Source: Gammaproteobacteria bacterium
GTDB lineage: Bacteria > Pseudomonadota > Gammaproteobacteria > Arenicellales > JAOTYS01
Direction of reading: 5' to 3'
Length of the DNA: 9,091 nucleotides
Assembly: GCA_029861795.1 (NCBI GenBank)
Contig: JAOTYS010000164.1
Span: forward strand, 1 to 9,091
Shown: positions 1 through 7,566 of the stretch, piece by piece
Position numbering within the stretch: the first letter of the stretch is position 1
Layout of the letters: each line of letters starts with the position of its first letter
The notes under the pieces: model-generated
The model's database searches: none
Told to the model about the DNA's origin: nothing
The model's input: only the letters and a program-made list of their open reading frames with translations
Made by a program: the position numbers and the translations under genes

Positions 1-888
1 GTCCCCACAGATCGCTATCGCGAGCCGGTACTGGTGTCCGGGGCTGACGGCGTGGGGACCAAACTCAAGCTCGCCTTTGCCTTAGATCGCCACGACACCG
101 TGGGCATCGACCTTGTGGCAATGTGCGTAAATGATGTTTTGGTGCATGGCGCCGAACCTTTATTTTTCCTCGACTACTTCGCCACAGCACAATTGCAACC
201 GAACCTAGCCAAGAAAGTGCTGCAGGGGATAGGACAAGGGTGTGAGTTGGCGGGAGTCGCGTTACTTGGTGGTGAAACAGCGGAAATGCCCGGGATGTAC
301 GCCCGCGGCGAGTATGATTTGGCCGGCTTCTGCGTGGGTGTCGCAGAGAAATCTGAGCTGATCGATGGTTCCGCTGTGACGCCGGGTGATGTATTAATCG
401 GGCTGGCTTCATCTGGCCTACACAGCAATGGCTATTCCCTAGTCAGACGCATTCTCGAGGAAACGGATACGGATCTGGAGCAACCGTTTCACCAGCGTTC
501 GCTGGGCTCAGTCCTTCTTGAACCCACCCGGATATATGTCAACCCTATGCTAAAGCTGAAGCAATCCGTGAATATTCACGCCATCGCACATATCACGGGC
601 GGCGGTCTGCCTGGAAACGTGATTCGCGTGCTGCCAGATCACATCAAGGCGGTAATCGACAGTCGAACATGGGAACGACCTGCACTGTTCGCTTGGATAC
701 AGCAACAGGGCAATGTGGATGTTAACGAGATGTATCATACTTTCAATTGCGGTATTGGCATGATTGTAAGCGTTGCCGCCGAGCAAGCGCAGCAGGCCTT
801 GGCTGTGCTGCAGTCTGAGGGTGAGCACGCAACAATCATTGGACACGTAGAGTCGACTGATGAGGCCAAACATGTCCAGATCCGATGA
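1..888 (+). CDS. purM: Phosphoribosylformylglycinamidine cyclo-ligase (AIR synthetase), 5' truncated by the window
   Basis: PurM uses ATP to close formylglycinamidine ribonucleotide into aminoimidazole ribonucleotide, step 5 of cytosolic de novo purine synthesis. The frame is open from base 1, so the gene starts outside the window. By comparison with the 345-residue E. coli enzyme recalled from memory, about 49 N-terminal residues are missing; 295 codons remain before the TGA. Visible family motifs are SGADGVGTK (fragment residues 13-21, the ATP-binding segment), [11 protein letters not shown] (about 90-100), the [11 protein letters not shown] loop and the HITGGG segment. The GTG at 34 could be mistaken for a start, but the conserved YREPVLVSG stretch runs through it, so it is internal. 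The 3' end overlaps purN, which implies one transcript and probable translational coupling. The identification is very secure. Confidence 0.97.
   Translation, partial: VPTDRYREPVLVSGADGVGTKLKLAFALDRHDTVGIDLVAMCVNDVLVHGAEPLFFLDYFATAQLQPNLAKKVLQGIGQGCELAGVALLGGETAEMPGMYARGEYDLAGFCVGVAEKSELIDGSAVTPGDVLIGLASSGLHSNGYSLVRRILEETDTDLEQPFHQRSLGSVLLEPTRIYVNPMLKLKQSVNIHAIAHITGGGLPGNVIRVLPDHIKAVIDSRTWERPALFAWIQQQGNVDVNEMYHTFNCGIGMIVSVAAEQAQQALAVLQSEGEHATIIGHVESTDEAKHVQIR
862..865 (+). promoter_or_regulatory. Ribosome binding site of purN
   Basis: GAGG lies 6 bases before the ATG at 872, inside the end of purM. This favours 872 over the earlier in-frame ATG at 860, which has no comparable sequence at the right distance. 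Confidence 0.5.
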
Positions 889-1537
889 CGACAGGGATTG
901 CGTTAACATAGTCGTTCTGATATCCGGCAACGGCTCCAATCTTCAAGCCATCATCGACGATGCCGCGGCCCAAGACTGTCCTTACAAGGTCTGCGCAGTG
1001 GTTTGCAACAGTCCAATAGCCTACGGATTGAAACGGGCCAACAATTCTGGGATAACTACGCGAATCATAGACCACCGCGACTATCCGACTCGACGCCAAT
1101 TCGATCAAGCCTTGATGTCGACAATCGACCAATTTGCGCCGGCGCTGATAGCGTTGGCTGGGTTCATGCGCATTGTTGGTCCCGAGTTCATCGAGCACTA
1201 TGAAGGCAGAATCATGAATATTCACCCCTCACTACTACCCCAATTCCCGGGCTTGAATACACACGAGCGTGCGTTGGCGGATGGAGCGCGAGAGCATGGA
1301 GCAACCGTGCATTTTGTTACAACCGAGCTCGATGCTGGACCAGTCGTTATTCAGTCGTCAGTACCGGTGTTACAGGACGACACGCCGGAGACCCTGGCAG
1401 CGCGGGTATTAGAACAAGAACACCGTATCTATCCTCGGGCCATACGTTGGTATGCCGAAGGCCGTCTATCTCTACACCGTGGAAAAGTGCTAGTGGATGG
1501 TGCGATTAATGGTGCACATCCGGTGACAACGTCATGA
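872..1537 (+). CDS. purN: Phosphoribosylglycinamide formyltransferase (GAR transformylase)
   Basis: PurN transfers a formyl group from 10-formyltetrahydrofolate to glycinamide ribonucleotide, step 3 of purine synthesis in the cytosol. The 221-residue product is close to the usual 210-220. The phosphate-binding loop SGNGSN is at about residues 18-23. The catalytic asparagine and histidine sit in MNIHPSLLP (N116, H118) and the catalytic aspartate in ELDAGPV (D154), all as in the E. coli enzyme. I chose the ATG at 872 because of its GAGG; an ATG at 860 would add four residues. Homology begins near residue 11, so the first ten residues are a lineage-specific extension. The gene overlaps purM by 17 bases, and its stop codon overlaps the next start as ATGA (1534-1537), so the three genes form one tightly packed operon. 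Confidence 0.96.
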   Translation: MSRSDDDRDCVNIVVLISGNGSNLQAIIDDAAAQDCPYKVCAVVCNSPIAYGLKRANNSGITTRIIDHRDYPTRRQFDQALMSTIDQFAPALIALAGFMRIVGPEFIEHYEGRIMNIHPSLLPQFPGLNTHERALADGAREHGATVHFVTTELDAGPVVIQSSVPVLQDDTPETLAARVLEQEHRIYPRAIRWYAEGRLSLHRGKVLVDGAINGAHPVTTS

Positions 1538-2244
1538 CGATTAGAATATTTGTAATTCCGCGCATAATGATGGCGCTTGTTTGCTTAACTCCCCTGTTCA
1601 CTTTCGCTGTAGCGTTGCCCGATAATCTGACCGTTAGCTATAGCGTAACCCATGGGAAATTGAAACTCGGGTCAATTGAGAAAACGCTAACCCGCCACGG
1701 AGACTCGTTTAAATTAGTGGCAGATACCAAGGCCAATGCAATGACCCAGTTGTTCACGGGTGATCTACACGAAGAGGCAACATTCAAGCTGGAGGGCGAG
1801 ACGCTGTATCCGCTACAATACGCAGTGGTTCGCGATGGGAAGAAGGGTTATCAACGACGTGTCACTTTCGACTGGAAACAGCGCCTGCTGAACTACGATG
1901 ATGGCCGTGTTGAAGACATCCCCGCCGGATATGTTGCGGACTCGGGCTCTATCTTTTTTGCCTTGATGCTAGACGCAGCGCGGCCCACAACAGGAGACAC
2001 TGTCGCCGTGGTGACCGGCAAAGGTGTCAATATGTATAGCGTTGAAATCGTCGGCGAAGAGACCCTCAAAACGCCGTTAGGCGAACTCAACACCCTAAAA
2101 CTGATTCAAACACGCATCGATAAACCTGACCGACAGTTGTCAGTATGGCTCGCAGTGGACAAAGGAAACTTGCCAGTGAAGATTGAGCAGCAGAAGAAAG
2201 GCAAGATCTCAACACTGATGATCGAATCAGTGTCCGGACTCTAG
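1534..2244 (+). CDS. Secreted DUF3108-type protein of unknown function
   Basis: The 236-residue protein begins with a likely Sec signal peptide: a short basic start (Arg4, Arg10), a hydrophobic core at about 11-25, and probable cleavage after FAVA near residue 27. The rest is polar, rich in alternating beta-type segments and without membrane spans, so a periplasmic location is likely. The layout (VSYSVTHGKLKLGSIE near the mature N-terminus, a central YQRRVTFDW, and PLGELNTLKL then a VWLAVDKGNLPVKIE strand near the C-terminus) matches my memory of DUF3108, a proteobacterial family whose biochemical role I do not know. The family often follows purM-purN, as in Pseudomonas. The ATGA overlap with purN indicates co-translation, although no purine-related motif is visible. 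An internal ATG at 1567 would leave a shorter signal peptide and cannot be excluded. Confidence 0.85.
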   Translation: MTIRIFVIPRIMMALVCLTPLFTFAVALPDNLTVSYSVTHGKLKLGSIEKTLTRHGDSFKLVADTKANAMTQLFTGDLHEEATFKLEGETLYPLQYAVVRDGKKGYQRRVTFDWKQRLLNYDDGRVEDIPAGYVADSGSIFFALMLDAARPTTGDTVAVVTGKGVNMYSVEIVGEETLKTPLGELNTLKLIQTRIDKPDRQLSVWLAVDKGNLPVKIEQQKKGKISTLMIESVSGL

Positions 2245-2255
2245 TGCAAAGAGTT
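2237..2255. terminator. Weak hairpin spanning the two convergent stop codons
   Basis: GACTCT (2237-2242) can pair with AGAGTT (2250-2255) around a 7-base loop, with one G-T pair at the base. The hairpin covers the end of the DUF3108 gene, the 9-base gap and the clpA stop codon. No T-tract follows on either strand, so it is at best a weak, possibly two-way, terminator. The pairing is visible; the function is a guess. Confidence 0.25.
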
Positions 2256-4512
2256 AGCCCTCGCCTTTGGACTTGATCTCGAATTGTAGTTCACCCTCGC
2301 ACTCGGCCACTCGAACACAGCCGCCATCACTGAGCTTGCCAAACAACAGTTCCTCGGCCAAAGGTTTTTTAAGCCTTTCCTGAATCAGCCGTACCATGGG
2401 TCGAGCACCCATCGCGGGGTCATGTCCATGCACTGCTAGCCAACGCCGGGCCGTCTCATCCACCTCCAAGGTAACATGCTTATCAGCCAACTGTTGTTCG
2501 AATTCCAAAATAAACTTGTTGACTACGTGCATGATGGTTTCAGGATCGAGCGACTTAAACGAGATGATAGCATCGAGACGGTTGCGAAATTCGGGAGAGA
2601 ACGTGCGTTTGATCGCTTCGGTATCGTCGCCCTTATGATCCTGCACAGTGAAGCCCATGGACGTCTTAGCCAATGCTTCAGCACCAGCGTTGGTGGTCAT
2701 CACAATGATCACGTTGCGGAAATCTGCCTTACGCCCGTTGTTATCGGTGAGGGTGCCATAATCCATGACCTGCAACAGGATGTTATCCACATCTTTATGG
2801 GCCTTTTCAATCTCATCCAGCAACAGCACTGAATGAGGATGCTTAGTGATGGAATCGGTTAACAACCCCCCTTGGTCAAAGCCCACGTAGCCCGGAGGGG
2901 CGCCGATCAATCTAGAGACCGTGTGGCGTTCCATGTACTCAGTCATATCGAACCGGATCAGTTCAATACCAAGGACATGAGCAAGTTGACGTGTCACCTC
3001 TGTCTTTCCCACGCCAGTGGGTCCGGAGAACAGGAAGCTCGCAATGGGTCGGTCAGGGTTGCCGAGCCCCGAGCGTGACAACTTTATCGCATCAGCCAGC
3101 GCTGCGATCGCCTCGTCCTGACCGAACACGACTCGCTTGAGGTCTGTCTCTAAGTTCTTAAGCGCAGACTTGTCAGACATCGAGACGTTCTTTGGCGGGA
3201 TACGCGCGATCTTCGACACGATGCGCTCGATGTCAGCAACACCCACCGTTTTCTTGCGCTTTGCTTCAGGCTGTAACCTGGTATTCGCACCTGCCTCATC
3301 GATCACATCGATGGCCTTATCGGGTAGAAAACGATCTGTCACATAGCGCGCAGACAATTCAGCGGCGCTGCGTAACGCAGGACTTGTATACCTTACGTTG
3401 TGGTGCTTCTCGAACCGTGATTTCAAACCCCGCAGAATCTGTACTGTCTCCTCAATGGAGGGTTCAGTTACGTCGATCTTTTGGAACCGCCGTGACAAGG
3501 CTCGATCTTTTTCAAAGATGCCGCGATATTCCTTGTAAGTGGTCGACCCAATACACTTTAATTCCCCTGTCTGGAGCATTGGTTTTAGCAGATTCGATGC
3601 ATCCATCGCGCCGCCAGAGGCAGCGCCTGCGCCAATCACCGTGTGAATCTCGTCGATAAATAGAATTGCACCTTCAGTCTGCTTCAGTTGGTTTAGCACA
3701 GCCTTGAGGCGCTGCTCAAAATCTCCACGGTATTTGGTACCTGCTAGCAGCGCGCCCATGTCCAAAGCGTAAATGATACTCTGGCTAAGCACCTCGGGCA
3801 CATTTCCTTCGACGATGTTCTTGGCTAAGCCCTCGGCGATTGCAGTTTTTCCTACACCAGCCTCACCGACATACAGAGGATTATTCTTTCGGCGGCGGCA
3901 CAGAATTTGAATGGTTCGTTCAAGCTCATTTTCTCGACCGATTAGTGGATCTATTCGCCCTGCCAACGCCTGTGCGTTCAAGTCGACGGCGTAAGCTTGT
4001 AACGGGCTTGAGGATGTCCCCTCCTCCTCTTCATCGACATCGGTATCTTCGGGTGCTGGCAGCCCTGCAGCATCGCCGCTCACCTTAGAAATCCCGTGGG
4101 CGATGTAGTTCACGACATCGAAACGGGTCACGCCTTGCTTGTGAAGAAAATAAACTGAGTGCGAGTCTCTTTCCGCAAATATCGCCACTAATACGTTGGC
4201 GCCATTTACCTCTTTTCGACCTGAGCTTTGCACATGCAAGATGGCTCGTTGAATGACCCGCTGAAATCCAATGCTTGGTTGGGTCCCGACATCGCTATCC
4301 GCAGGGATTAAGGGAACATATTCATCGAGGAATTCGGCCAGATTTAGCCGCAACTCTTCGATGTCTCCACCACAAGCATGAATCACCCGCGCCGCCGTGG
4401 GGTTGTCCAGCAGCACTGCCAGCAGATGCTCCACAGTTACAAATTCGTGCCGAGCTTCACGTGCCTGCTGGATCGCAGCATTCAGTGACGACTCTAACTC
4501 TTGCGACAACAT
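2254..4512 (-). CDS. clpA: ATP-dependent Clp protease ATP-binding subunit ClpA
   Basis: ClpA is the hexameric AAA+ unfoldase that feeds substrates, including ClpS-delivered N-degron proteins, into the ClpP peptidase. The 752-residue product matches the 758-residue E. coli protein end to end. In order: N-domain (about 1-142); acidic linker (about 155-165, DVDEEEE); D1 with Walker A GEAGVGKT (216-223), pore loop GTKYRGDFE (258-266), Walker B ILFIDEIH (283-290) and arginine fingers R341/R342; D2 with Walker A GPTGVGKT (497-504), pore loop GYVGFDQGG (541-549), Walker B VLLLDEIE (562-569) and sensor-2 MGARP (701-705). The expected ClpP-docking tripeptide reads MGF (619-621) rather than the IGL of E. 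coli. The C-terminus ends KSKGEG. The start has GGAG 8 bases upstream and shares one base with the clpS stop (TAATG). No defect is visible. Confidence 0.98.
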   Translation of the reverse strand: MLSQELESSLNAAIQQAREARHEFVTVEHLLAVLLDNPTAARVIHACGGDIEELRLNLAEFLDEYVPLIPADSDVGTQPSIGFQRVIQRAILHVQSSGRKEVNGANVLVAIFAERDSHSVYFLHKQGVTRFDVVNYIAHGISKVSGDAAGLPAPEDTDVDEEEEGTSSSPLQAYAVDLNAQALAGRIDPLIGRENELERTIQILCRRRKNNPLYVGEAGVGKTAIAEGLAKNIVEGNVPEVLSQSIIYALDMGALLAGTKYRGDFEQRLKAVLNQLKQTEGAILFIDEIHTVIGAGAASGGAMDASNLLKPMLQTGELKCIGSTTYKEYRGIFEKDRALSRRFQKIDVTEPSIEETVQILRGLKSRFEKHHNVRYTSPALRSAAELSARYVTDRFLPDKAIDVIDEAGANTRLQPEAKRKKTVGVADIERIVSKIARIPPKNVSMSDKSALKNLETDLKRVVFGQDEAIAALADAIKLSRSGLGNPDRPIASFLFSGPTGVGKTEVTRQLAHVLGIELIRFDMTEYMERHTVSRLIGAPPGYVGFDQGGLLTDSITKHPHSVLLLDEIEKAHKDVDNILLQVMDYGTLTDNNGRKADFRNVIIVMTTNAGAEALAKTSMGFTVQDHKGDDTEAIKRTFSPEFRNRLDAIISFKSLDPETIMHVVNKFILEFEQQLADKHVTLEVDETARRWLAVHGHDPAMGARPMVRLIQERLKKPLAEELLFGKLSDGGCVRVAECEGELQFEIKSKGEG

Positions 4513-4832
4513 TAATCAGGCTCCATGGTGCATTGCAAAGGGTGTTCATGTTCCTGAGCAAAATCTAGCACTTGCCTTACCTTTGTCTCCGCCACTTCAC
4601 AAGTGAACACCCCGCACACACCCATACCTCTTTGATGCACATGTAGCATGATGCGTTCAGCTTGCTCCCTAGGCAAGGAAAAAAATCGCTCCAGTACAAT
4701 CACTACAAACTCCATTGGCGTATAGTCATCGTTCAGCAGAATGACCTTATACATCCTCGGCTTTTTGAGCCTAGGTTTCGCCTCCTGGAGGGCCAGACCG
4801 TCACTGTTGTCGTGTTGGATCTTCTCACTCAT
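4512..4832 (-). CDS. clpS: ATP-dependent Clp protease adaptor protein ClpS
   Basis: ClpS binds substrates with N-terminal degrons (Leu, Phe, Tyr, Trp) and hands them to the ClpA N-domain. Starting at 4832 the product has 106 residues, the same length as E. coli ClpS, and the key residues fall at the same numbers: N34 and D35 in [11 protein letters not shown], gating M40, and H66 in LHVHQRG. The conserved [13 protein letters not shown] segment and the [13 protein letters not shown] end are also present. The reading frame continues up to an ATG at 4892, but those 20 extra residues have no match in the family, so 4832 is preferred although neither start has a strong ribosome binding site. The first 24 residues are the usual variable tail that engages the ClpA pore. 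The gene is co-transcribed with clpA through a TAATG overlap. No cspD gene lies upstream, unlike in many gammaproteobacteria. Confidence 0.96.
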   Translation of the reverse strand: MSEKIQHDNSDGLALQEAKPRLKKPRMYKVILLNDDYTPMEFVVIVLERFFSLPREQAERIMLHVHQRGMGVCGVFTCEVAETKVRQVLDFAQEHEHPLQCTMEPD

Positions 4833-4876
4833 AGCGGCAACCAATGCAATTCTACCGCCGATCGCACGGCAAATCC

Positions 4877-4906
4877 CATATAGTGTGGCCACATATAGTG
4901 CGGCCA
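4877..4906. repeat. Two tandem copies of a 15-bp repeat upstream of clpS
   Basis: CATATAGTGTGGCCA (4877-4891) is followed directly by CATATAGTGCGGCCA (4892-4906), 14 of 15 bases identical. The junction creates the perfect 10-bp palindrome TGTGGCCACA (4884-4893). On the minus strand each copy reads CACTATATG, which looks like a -10 region. The repeat lies 45-74 bases before the clpS start, a plausible place for an operator or duplicated promoter. The repeat itself is certain; its role is inferred. Confidence 0.6.
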
Positions 4907-4961
4907 GTTCACCAGGGAGTATGCCCGGCGTCTTCTGCCCTCAGCGCCTACAACCCGGTTA

Positions 4962-4967
4962 ATCATA
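4962..4967 (-). promoter_or_regulatory. Possible -10 box for clpS-clpA
   Basis: On the minus strand this reads TATGAT, a 5 of 6 match to TATAAT. The sequence 17 bases upstream does not resemble TTGACA, and the nearby TTGAGC is only 8 bases away. Transcription from here would give clpS a leader of roughly 120 bases containing the 15-bp repeats. This is weak evidence. Confidence 0.25.
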
Positions 4968-5035
4968 AGGCACCCGCTCAATTGATTCTGCGGGCGGCGC
5001 TAAGAATTTCAAGTGCAGAGGTAAGTGCGGACGAG

Positions 5036-5050
5036 CCCAACAGGTTGGGT
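5036..5050. other. Small hairpin 1 downstream of aceA
   Basis: GCCCAA and TTGGGT can pair around a 3-4 base loop when read on the plus strand, with one G-U pair at the base; on the minus strand five pairs remain. It is the first of three adjacent hairpins in this gap. No T-tract follows, so it is not a standard terminator. Confidence 0.35.
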
Positions 5051-5056
5051 ACCAGC

Positions 5057-5070
5057 CATCCTAGGGGATG
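5057..5070. other. Small hairpin 2 downstream of aceA
   Basis: CATCC (5057-5061), loop TAGG, then GGATG (5066-5070) give a perfect 5-bp stem on either strand. It lies 6 bases from hairpin 1 and 3 bases from hairpin 3. Confidence 0.35.
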
Positions 5071-5073
5071 AAC

Positions 5074-5100
5074 ACCCACGTAGGGCTACGCCCCGCGGGT
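5074..5100. other. Interrupted hairpin 3 downstream of aceA (possible terminator or processing structure)
   Basis: ACCC (5074-5077) pairs with GGGT (5097-5100), CG (5079-5080) with CG (5094-5095), and GGGC (5083-5086) with GCCC (5090-5093) around a TAC loop. There is one A/C mismatch and a 2-base bulge. This makes a 10-bp GC-rich stem about 34-60 bases past the aceA stop. It could stabilise the 3' end of the aceA message or take part in termination, but no T-tract follows on the minus strand. Confidence 0.4.
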
Positions 5101-5133
5101 CTTGCCGACAGGTGGGCCCAGAGAAGTTAGAGC

Positions 5134-6447
5134 TTAGGGTTGGCCGGCAGCGGCTTGCTTCACGTCCGCGTCGTCGAATTGAGCCTCTTCGGTGGACCCG
5201 CTCAATGCCGTCAGTGAGCTTGTGCCGCCGGCAACTACCTGGGCTACTGCATCGAAGTAGCCTGCCCCAACCTCACGCTGGTGCTTAGTGGCGGTATAGC
5301 CCCGGCACTCCGAGGCGAACTCGCGCTCCTGCAATTCCACATATGCCGACATTCCGTGATCGCGATACTTGTCCGCTAGATCGAAGATCCCGTAATTCAA
5401 TGCGTGGAACCCGGCGAGCGTGATGAATTGGAACTTGTACCCCATTGCCCCCAACTCGCGCTGGAATTTAGCGATGGTGGCGTCATCTAGATTCTTCTTC
5501 CAGTTAAAGGAGGGCGAGCAATTGTAAGCCAGCTGCTTGCCGGGATACTGATTGCGAATGGCCTCTGCAAACCGTTTGGCGAATTCTAAATCTGGCGTGC
5601 CGGTTTCACACCACACCAAGTCCGCAAACTGCGCATATGCCAATCCTCGAGCAATAGCCTGATCAAGCCCGTTACGCACCCGAAAGAAACCCTCTGAGGT
5701 GCGCTCACCGGTACAGAACTCGCGGTCGCGCGGATCGATATCGGATGTGAGCAAAGTCGCGGCTTCAGCGTCGGTGCGTGCTAGCAAGATCGTGGGCACA
5801 CCCATGACGTCCGCAGCCAGGCGAGCGGCCACTAGTTTTTGCACAGCCTCTTGGGTCGGCACCAGAACCTTGCCGCCCATGTGTCCACACTTCTTGGCCG
5901 AAGCCAATTGGTCTTCAAAGTGAACCCCGGCAGCCCCTGCCTCGATCATAGCCTTCATCAATTCGAAAGCATTCAGTACCCCACCAAAGCCCGCCTCAGC
6001 ATCGGCGACTATGGGCACGAACCAATCGATCTCATGATTGCCTTCGCAGTGGTGGATTTGGTCCGCACGCTGAAAGGCATTGTTGATTTTCTTCACTACC
6101 GCCGGCACGCTATCCACAGGATACAAGCTCTGATCGGGATACATCTGATAGGCGTTGTTGGCGTCCGCGGCGACCTGCCAGCCACTCAGGTAGATGGCGG
6201 GCAAACCGGCCTTGGCCATTTGCATCGCCTGATTTCCAGTCAACGCGCCCAGCGAGGCTACGAATGCGTCCGTATTAATCCGATTCCAAAGCTTCTCGGC
6301 ACCCATTCGCGCAAGGGTGTACTCAATCTGCACCGAGCCTCTAAGGCGCGCTACTTCCGCCGCAGCATACCCTCGTCGAACCCCCTTCCAGCGAGGATTC
6401 TGGCTCCACTCTCGTTCAATCGCCTCAACCATGCGTTCTGTTTCCAT
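5134..6447 (-). CDS. aceA: Isocitrate lyase
   Basis: AceA cleaves isocitrate to glyoxylate and succinate, the first step of the glyoxylate shunt, letting cells grow on acetate or fatty acids. The 437-residue product matches the 434-residue E. coli enzyme throughout: [10 protein letters not shown] near 65, [10 protein letters not shown] (88-97), Mg-binding [10 protein letters not shown] with D149, and the catalytic signature KKCGHMGGK (185-193) with nucleophile C187. The substrate-binding NCSPSFNW (309-316) and the TGTP and GGTSS regions are also present. I chose the ATG at 6447 because GAGGA ends 4 bases upstream and the N-terminus [14 protein letters not shown] then aligns with the family; an ATG at 6465 would add six residues with a poorer ribosome binding site. 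The C-terminus runs about 13 residues past the usual STEEAQF end. Malate synthase is not in the window. The divergent LysR gene is its probable regulator. Confidence 0.97.
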   Translation of the reverse strand: METERMVEAIEREWSQNPRWKGVRRGYAAAEVARLRGSVQIEYTLARMGAEKLWNRINTDAFVASLGALTGNQAMQMAKAGLPAIYLSGWQVAADANNAYQMYPDQSLYPVDSVPAVVKKINNAFQRADQIHHCEGNHEIDWFVPIVADAEAGFGGVLNAFELMKAMIEAGAAGVHFEDQLASAKKCGHMGGKVLVPTQEAVQKLVAARLAADVMGVPTILLARTDAEAATLLTSDIDPRDREFCTGERTSEGFFRVRNGLDQAIARGLAYAQFADLVWCETGTPDLEFAKRFAEAIRNQYPGKQLAYNCSPSFNWKKNLDDATIAKFQRELGAMGYKFQFITLAGFHALNYGIFDLADKYRDHGMSAYVELQEREFASECRGYTATKHQREVGAGYFDAVAQVVAGGTSSLTALSGSTEEAQFDDADVKQAAAGQP

Positions 6448-6451
6448 AGCG

Positions 6452-6456
6452 TCCTC
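6452..6456 (-). promoter_or_regulatory. Ribosome binding site of aceA
   Basis: On the minus strand GAGGA sits 4 bases before the ATG at 6447. It decides the start in favour of 6447 over the upstream ATG at 6465. Confidence 0.6.
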
Positions 6457-6516
6457 GTGTTTCATCTATGCCCGTGATGAGCACCCCCCACAATGGAGCT
6501 GCCAGTTTGTACGCGC

Positions 6517-6546
6517 AGTGTATGGTTAGGTCCTTTCATTTGACAA
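6517..6546 (-). promoter_or_regulatory. Predicted sigma-70 promoter of aceA
   Basis: On the minus strand TTGTCA (6546-6541, 5 of 6 to consensus) is followed after 18 bases by TACACT (6522-6517, 4 of 6). Transcription would begin near 6510 and give a leader of about 60 bases before the ATG. The -35 lies on the same bases as the -35 of the divergent LysR promoter, so a regulator bound here could affect both genes. No experimental support is available. Confidence 0.45.
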
Positions 6547-6568
6547 ACCAATTATTTCAATATTTACT
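6540..6568 (+). promoter_or_regulatory. Predicted sigma-70 promoter of the LysR-type gene
   Basis: TTGACA (6540-6545) is a perfect -35 box. TTTACT (6563-6568, 4 of 6) follows after 17 bases. Start of transcription near 6575 would leave a leader of about 23 bases. The stretch 6538-6585 is strikingly AT-rich compared with its surroundings and contains ATTTA three times (6562, 6569, 6578). LysR proteins usually bind such AT-rich, T-N11-A sites between divergent genes, but I could not fix one best site. Confidence 0.5.
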
Positions 6569-6597
6569 ATTTATCACATTTATAGACCCCTCCGCTC

Positions 6598-7566
6598 ATG
6601 GCCTCGACGACCGTCCCGTATTACAAACAAAATCGGCTGAAACAGCTGCGAGCGTTTTGTTACGCTGCCAACACCGGCAGCATCTCCAAAGCTGCTGAGA
6701 AGCTGTTCTTGAGTCAGCCTTCAGTTTCGCTGCAGATTCAGGCACTTGAGCGGGAACTGTCTACTACCTTATTCGAGCGGCGAGGACCTAGTATCAAGCT
6801 CACGCCCCACGGAAAACTTTTGCGTGAAATGGCGTTGCCCCTGGTGCAAGGTATCGATTCGCTGGCAGAAACATTTGCGGCCAGTTGCGGCAAAATTGAG
6901 GTGGGCGATCTCAACATAGCCGCTGGGGAATCCACCATCCTGTATATCCTGCCGGAGCCAATAAAGCGCTTCGCGGACCGCCATCCTGGGATCCGCCTAA
7001 AACTGCACAACGTTACTGGCAGGGACGGACTCGCCATGCTTCGAGCCGATGAAGTGGATTTTGCAGTGGGCTCAATGTTGGAGCTGCCAGAAGACATTAC
7101 CTATGTACCGATATTCACTTACTATCCGAGGTTAATCACGCCGCTGGATCATCCCTTGGCAAAGCAGCAGGAGATACGTTTAGAGGACATCAGCCCCTAC
7201 GGATTGATCTTGCCGCCGCGGCACTTAAGTACTTGGGGCGTGGTCGATCTGGTGTTTCAACAGCATAACGTGCCCTACAAAGTGACCCTTGAGGCGGGTG
7301 GCTGGGAAGTGATTAAGCGTTACGTAGAGATGGGGCTCGGTGTGTCCATCGTCACCGACATTTGCCTCATGGGGACAGAGCGCGTGGCAAAGATTCCGCT
7401 AGATCAATATTTCCCAAAGCGGACCTACGGCGTAGTGCTAAAAAGCGGAAAGTTCCTGACCCCGCAAGCCGAGCGCTTTATCGATATGATGGGGGGAGGC
7501 CGAAAAATAGACCAACAGCCAGCCAAGCAAGGAGACAATGCCGCTTGGCGCGCCGCTTCGGGGTGA
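6598..7566 (+). CDS. LysR-type transcriptional regulator, probable regulator of aceA
   Basis: The 322-residue protein has the standard LysR plan. A winged helix-turn-helix spans about residues 14-73, with NTGSISKAAEKLFLSQPSVS as the recognition region and LFERRGPSIKLTPHG as the wing. A linker helix follows to about 100, then a two-lobed effector-binding domain from about 103 to 298. The GWEVIKRYVEMGLGVSIV stretch (235-252) resembles the CysB/CbbR-type branch, so a small metabolite or acid effector is plausible but unknown. The last 24 residues (GGGRKIDQ onward) are a polar tail outside the domain. The ATG at 6598 has no clear Shine-Dalgarno sequence, but no better in-frame start precedes the HTH. 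Divergence from aceA across a 150-base gap is the classic LysR target arrangement, so it probably controls aceA and itself. The ligand cannot be read from sequence. Confidence 0.92.
   Translation: MASTTVPYYKQNRLKQLRAFCYAANTGSISKAAEKLFLSQPSVSLQIQALERELSTTLFERRGPSIKLTPHGKLLREMALPLVQGIDSLAETFAASCGKIEVGDLNIAAGESTILYILPEPIKRFADRHPGIRLKLHNVTGRDGLAMLRADEVDFAVGSMLELPEDITYVPIFTYYPRLITPLDHPLAKQQEIRLEDISPYGLILPPRHLSTWGVVDLVFQQHNVPYKVTLEAGGWEVIKRYVEMGLGVSIVTDICLMGTERVAKIPLDQYFPKRTYGVVLKSGKFLTPQAERFIDMMGGGRKIDQQPAKQGDNAAWRAASG

Larger units (their letters stand above)
4833..5133. other. Intergenic region between aceA and clpS
   Basis: This 301-base gap follows the aceA stop and precedes the clpS start. 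It holds a 15-bp tandem repeat next to clpS, a possible -10 element near 4962-4967 on the minus strand, and a run of small hairpins at 5036-5100. Short open frames exist, but none has a good start or resembles a protein I know. No tRNA, 6S, 4.5S or RNase P pattern was recognised. Confidence 0.6.

Noticed and set aside
836..1225. 129-residue minus-strand frame opposite the purM/purN junction
   Set aside because: It is antisense to conserved PurN active-site coding sequence, with no ribosome binding site or recognisable family.
3192..3659. 155-residue open frame on the plus strand opposite clpA
   Set aside because: It lies within an intact, highly conserved ClpA frame. The composition is rich in Arg, Ser and Cys, as expected of a shadow frame.
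4833..4892. Longer ClpS with a 20-residue N-terminal extension starting at 4892
   Set aside because: Starting at 4832 gives the exact 106-residue length and the same numbering of N34, D35, M40 and H66 as E. coli ClpS. The extension has no family match.
4844..5071. 75-residue plus-strand frame in the aceA-clpS gap
   Set aside because: It starts inside the clpS leader and runs through the repeat and hairpins. It has no ribosome binding site and no protein-like pattern.
5036..5133. Possible tRNA, 6S RNA or signal recognition particle RNA in the hairpin cluster
   Set aside because: No T-loop or anticodon pattern, no 6S-type long interrupted duplex, and no 4.5S core sequence could be found.
5839..6477. 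212-residue open frame on the plus strand opposite aceA
   Set aside because: It is fully antisense to a well-conserved aceA gene, has no recognisable protein features, and reflects the codon bias of the real gene.
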